Shown here in pieces: positions 63,088 to 64,000 of a DNA stretch of 64,000 nt. A program made the position numbers and the translations under genes. The stretch's first letter is position 1, and every line of letters begins with the position of its first letter. The stretch comes from Microbulbifer sp. ALW1 (GTDB taxonomy: Bacteria; Pseudomonadota; Gammaproteobacteria; Pseudomonadales; Cellvibrionaceae), in the NCBI RefSeq assembly GCF_009903625.1, contig NZ_CP047569.1:2644501-2708500 (forward strand). The letters run 5' to 3'. The notes below the pieces were generated by a model. The model had not been told where the DNA came from, ran no database searches, and saw only the letters and a program-made list of their open reading frames with translations.

Positions 63088-64000
63088 ATGAACACCAAGG
63101 CGACCATTCGTGCCGCTGCCGTCCAGTTCCATGCCGGAACTGACATCGAAGAAAACCTCAGCACGACCCTGCGTATGCTCGACAAGGCGGCCGAGATTAA
63201 ACCCGACCTGGTGGTGCTGCCGGAGTTTTGTAACCACCTTTCCTGGTACGACGGGCCCGAACATTGTGCAGCGGTGTCCGTCACCCTGGACGGCCCCTTC
63301 CTGCAGGCGGTGGCTAAAAAAGCGAAAGAGAAAGGCTTTTATTTGGTCGTGAACTGCACGGTATTGCGGGATAACGGTGATGTTACCGGTTCCAGCCTGC
63401 TGTACTCCCCGGAGGGCGAGCTTCTTGGCGATAACACCAAGCAGATTTATATCGGCCATGAAAATGATTTCCTGAAAAAGGCCGATGCCCCTGGACCCAT
63501 TGTCGACACCCCAGTTGGCCGCTTGGGCATGTACGCCTGTATGGACGGGGTGATTAACGAGCCTCCACGCACCCTTTCCCTGCGTGGTGCACAGGTACTG
63601 TGTAATAGCGTCAACTCCTTTGCCAGTGATGAGGGTTCTCTGCACATTCCAGTGCGCGCACCGGAGTCCCGCGTATTTATTGTGGCGGCGAACAAAGTGG
63701 GCCCCCTGGTACCGGAGGCCTTGCTGGGCCCGGTGAGTGCCGCGACAGGCATTCCAGAAAAGCACCTTTACGGTTCTGGCGAGAGCCAGATCGTTGCCCC
63801 GGACGGCACTGTACTGGTCTGTGCCTCGAAGGATCAGGAAGAGGTCGTGTGGGCAGATATTCAGCCTGCCGAAGCAGACAACAAGCTGCGCCCGGATGGT
63901 ACGGATGTATTTGCCAGTCGGCGCCCGGAGCTGTACCGGGCGATTGCAGAAAGCCCTGAAGGGCAGTCCTATCCCCGCTGGGTGGGAGACGATGCGCTGG
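63088..64000 (+). CDS. Nitrilase-superfamily carbon-nitrogen hydrolase (3' end outside window)
   Basis: Starts at ATG 63088, seven bases after CAGGAG (an ATG at 63082 is too close to it). At least 304 residues are visible. The catalytic triad of the superfamily is present: Glu46 in 'VVLPEF', Lys118 in 'DNTKQIYIGHE', Cys151 in 'MYACMDG'. It probably hydrolyses an amide, carbamoyl or nitrile bond; the family cannot be split further by eye ('CMDG' is less usual than 'CWE' of nitrilases, so an amidase is more likely). Divergent from the MFS gene. Confidence 0.88.
   Translation, partial: MNTKATIRAAAVQFHAGTDIEENLSTTLRMLDKAAEIKPDLVVLPEFCNHLSWYDGPEHCAAVSVTLDGPFLQAVAKKAKEKGFYLVVNCTVLRDNGDVTGSSLLYSPEGELLGDNTKQIYIGHENDFLKKADAPGPIVDTPVGRLGMYACMDGVINEPPRTLSLRGAQVLCNSVNSFASDEGSLHIPVRAPESRVFIVAANKVGPLVPEALLGPVSAATGIPEKHLYGSGESQIVAPDGTVLVCASKDQEEVVWADIQPAEADNKLRPDGTDVFASRRPELYRAIAESPEGQSYPRWVGDDAL

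Noticed and set aside
63019..63765. A 248-residue minus-strand open frame
   Set aside because: Antisense to the nitrilase-family gene, which carries an intact Glu-Lys-Cys triad on the plus strand.

Overview
The window looks like the chromosome of a marine, polysaccharide-using gammaproteobacterium of the Cellvibrionales/Microbulbifer kind. This is inferred from giant YD-repeat/Ig-like/LysM proteins, a PL14-like lyase and the style of the catabolic genes; no rRNA or other marker gene is present to prove it. I see no tRNA, rRNA or CRISPR array.

Layout. (1) 1-8743: the 3' part of a giant RHS/YD-repeat polymorphic toxin with an HNH-type nuclease tip, a candidate immunity gene, a displaced duplicate of the toxin tip, an IS3-type transposase scrap, and a secreted PL14-like polysaccharide lyase with a Cys-rich tail. 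(2) 9360-27613: a second, complete RHS/YD protein of 5829 residues with an unrecognised tip, followed by a putative immunity lipoprotein interrupted at a G8 tract. (3) 27698-28603 (minus): a secreted phospholipase A2-like protein. (4) 29404-48721: one uninterrupted, co-directional run of 26 tightly packed genes. It encodes a sigma-28-like factor, a TPR protein, the flagellar-type export gate (FliP/Q/R, FlhA/B), ATPase complex (FliH/I/J), MS ring (FliF), rod (FliE, FlgB/C/F/G), P- and L-ring proteins (FlgI, FlgH, FlgA), hook and hook cap (FlgE, FlgD), a probable FliK, reduced C-ring proteins (FliM/SctQ-like, FliN) and a second TPR protein. No flagellin, FlgK/L, FliD, stator, FliO, FlgJ or chemotaxis gene is present, and FliG is reduced to 98 residues. 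(5) 49641-53087: a secreted LamG plus di-heme cytochrome c peroxidase protein. (6) 53302-64000: a catabolic neighbourhood. On the minus strand are two alpha/beta hydrolases (one frameshifted), a Crp/Fnr regulator, a flavin reductase, two beta-rich proteins of unknown function, a rubredoxin-rubredoxin reductase fusion and an MFS transporter; on the plus strand are an SDR and a nitrilase-family hydrolase cut by the window end. Gene relics lie at 54437-54845.

Main point. The 29.4-48.7 kb operon looks like a flagellum-derived, outer-membrane-spanning type III export machine without filament or torque motor, with its own sigma factor and a CRP-like site upstream. The losses resemble what is known for the filamentless hook-basal bodies of Buchnera, but here they occur in a bacterium that appears free-living, in a single self-contained operon next to secreted and polymorphic-toxin genes. 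That it exports something other than flagellin is inference; no cargo is proven by the sequence.
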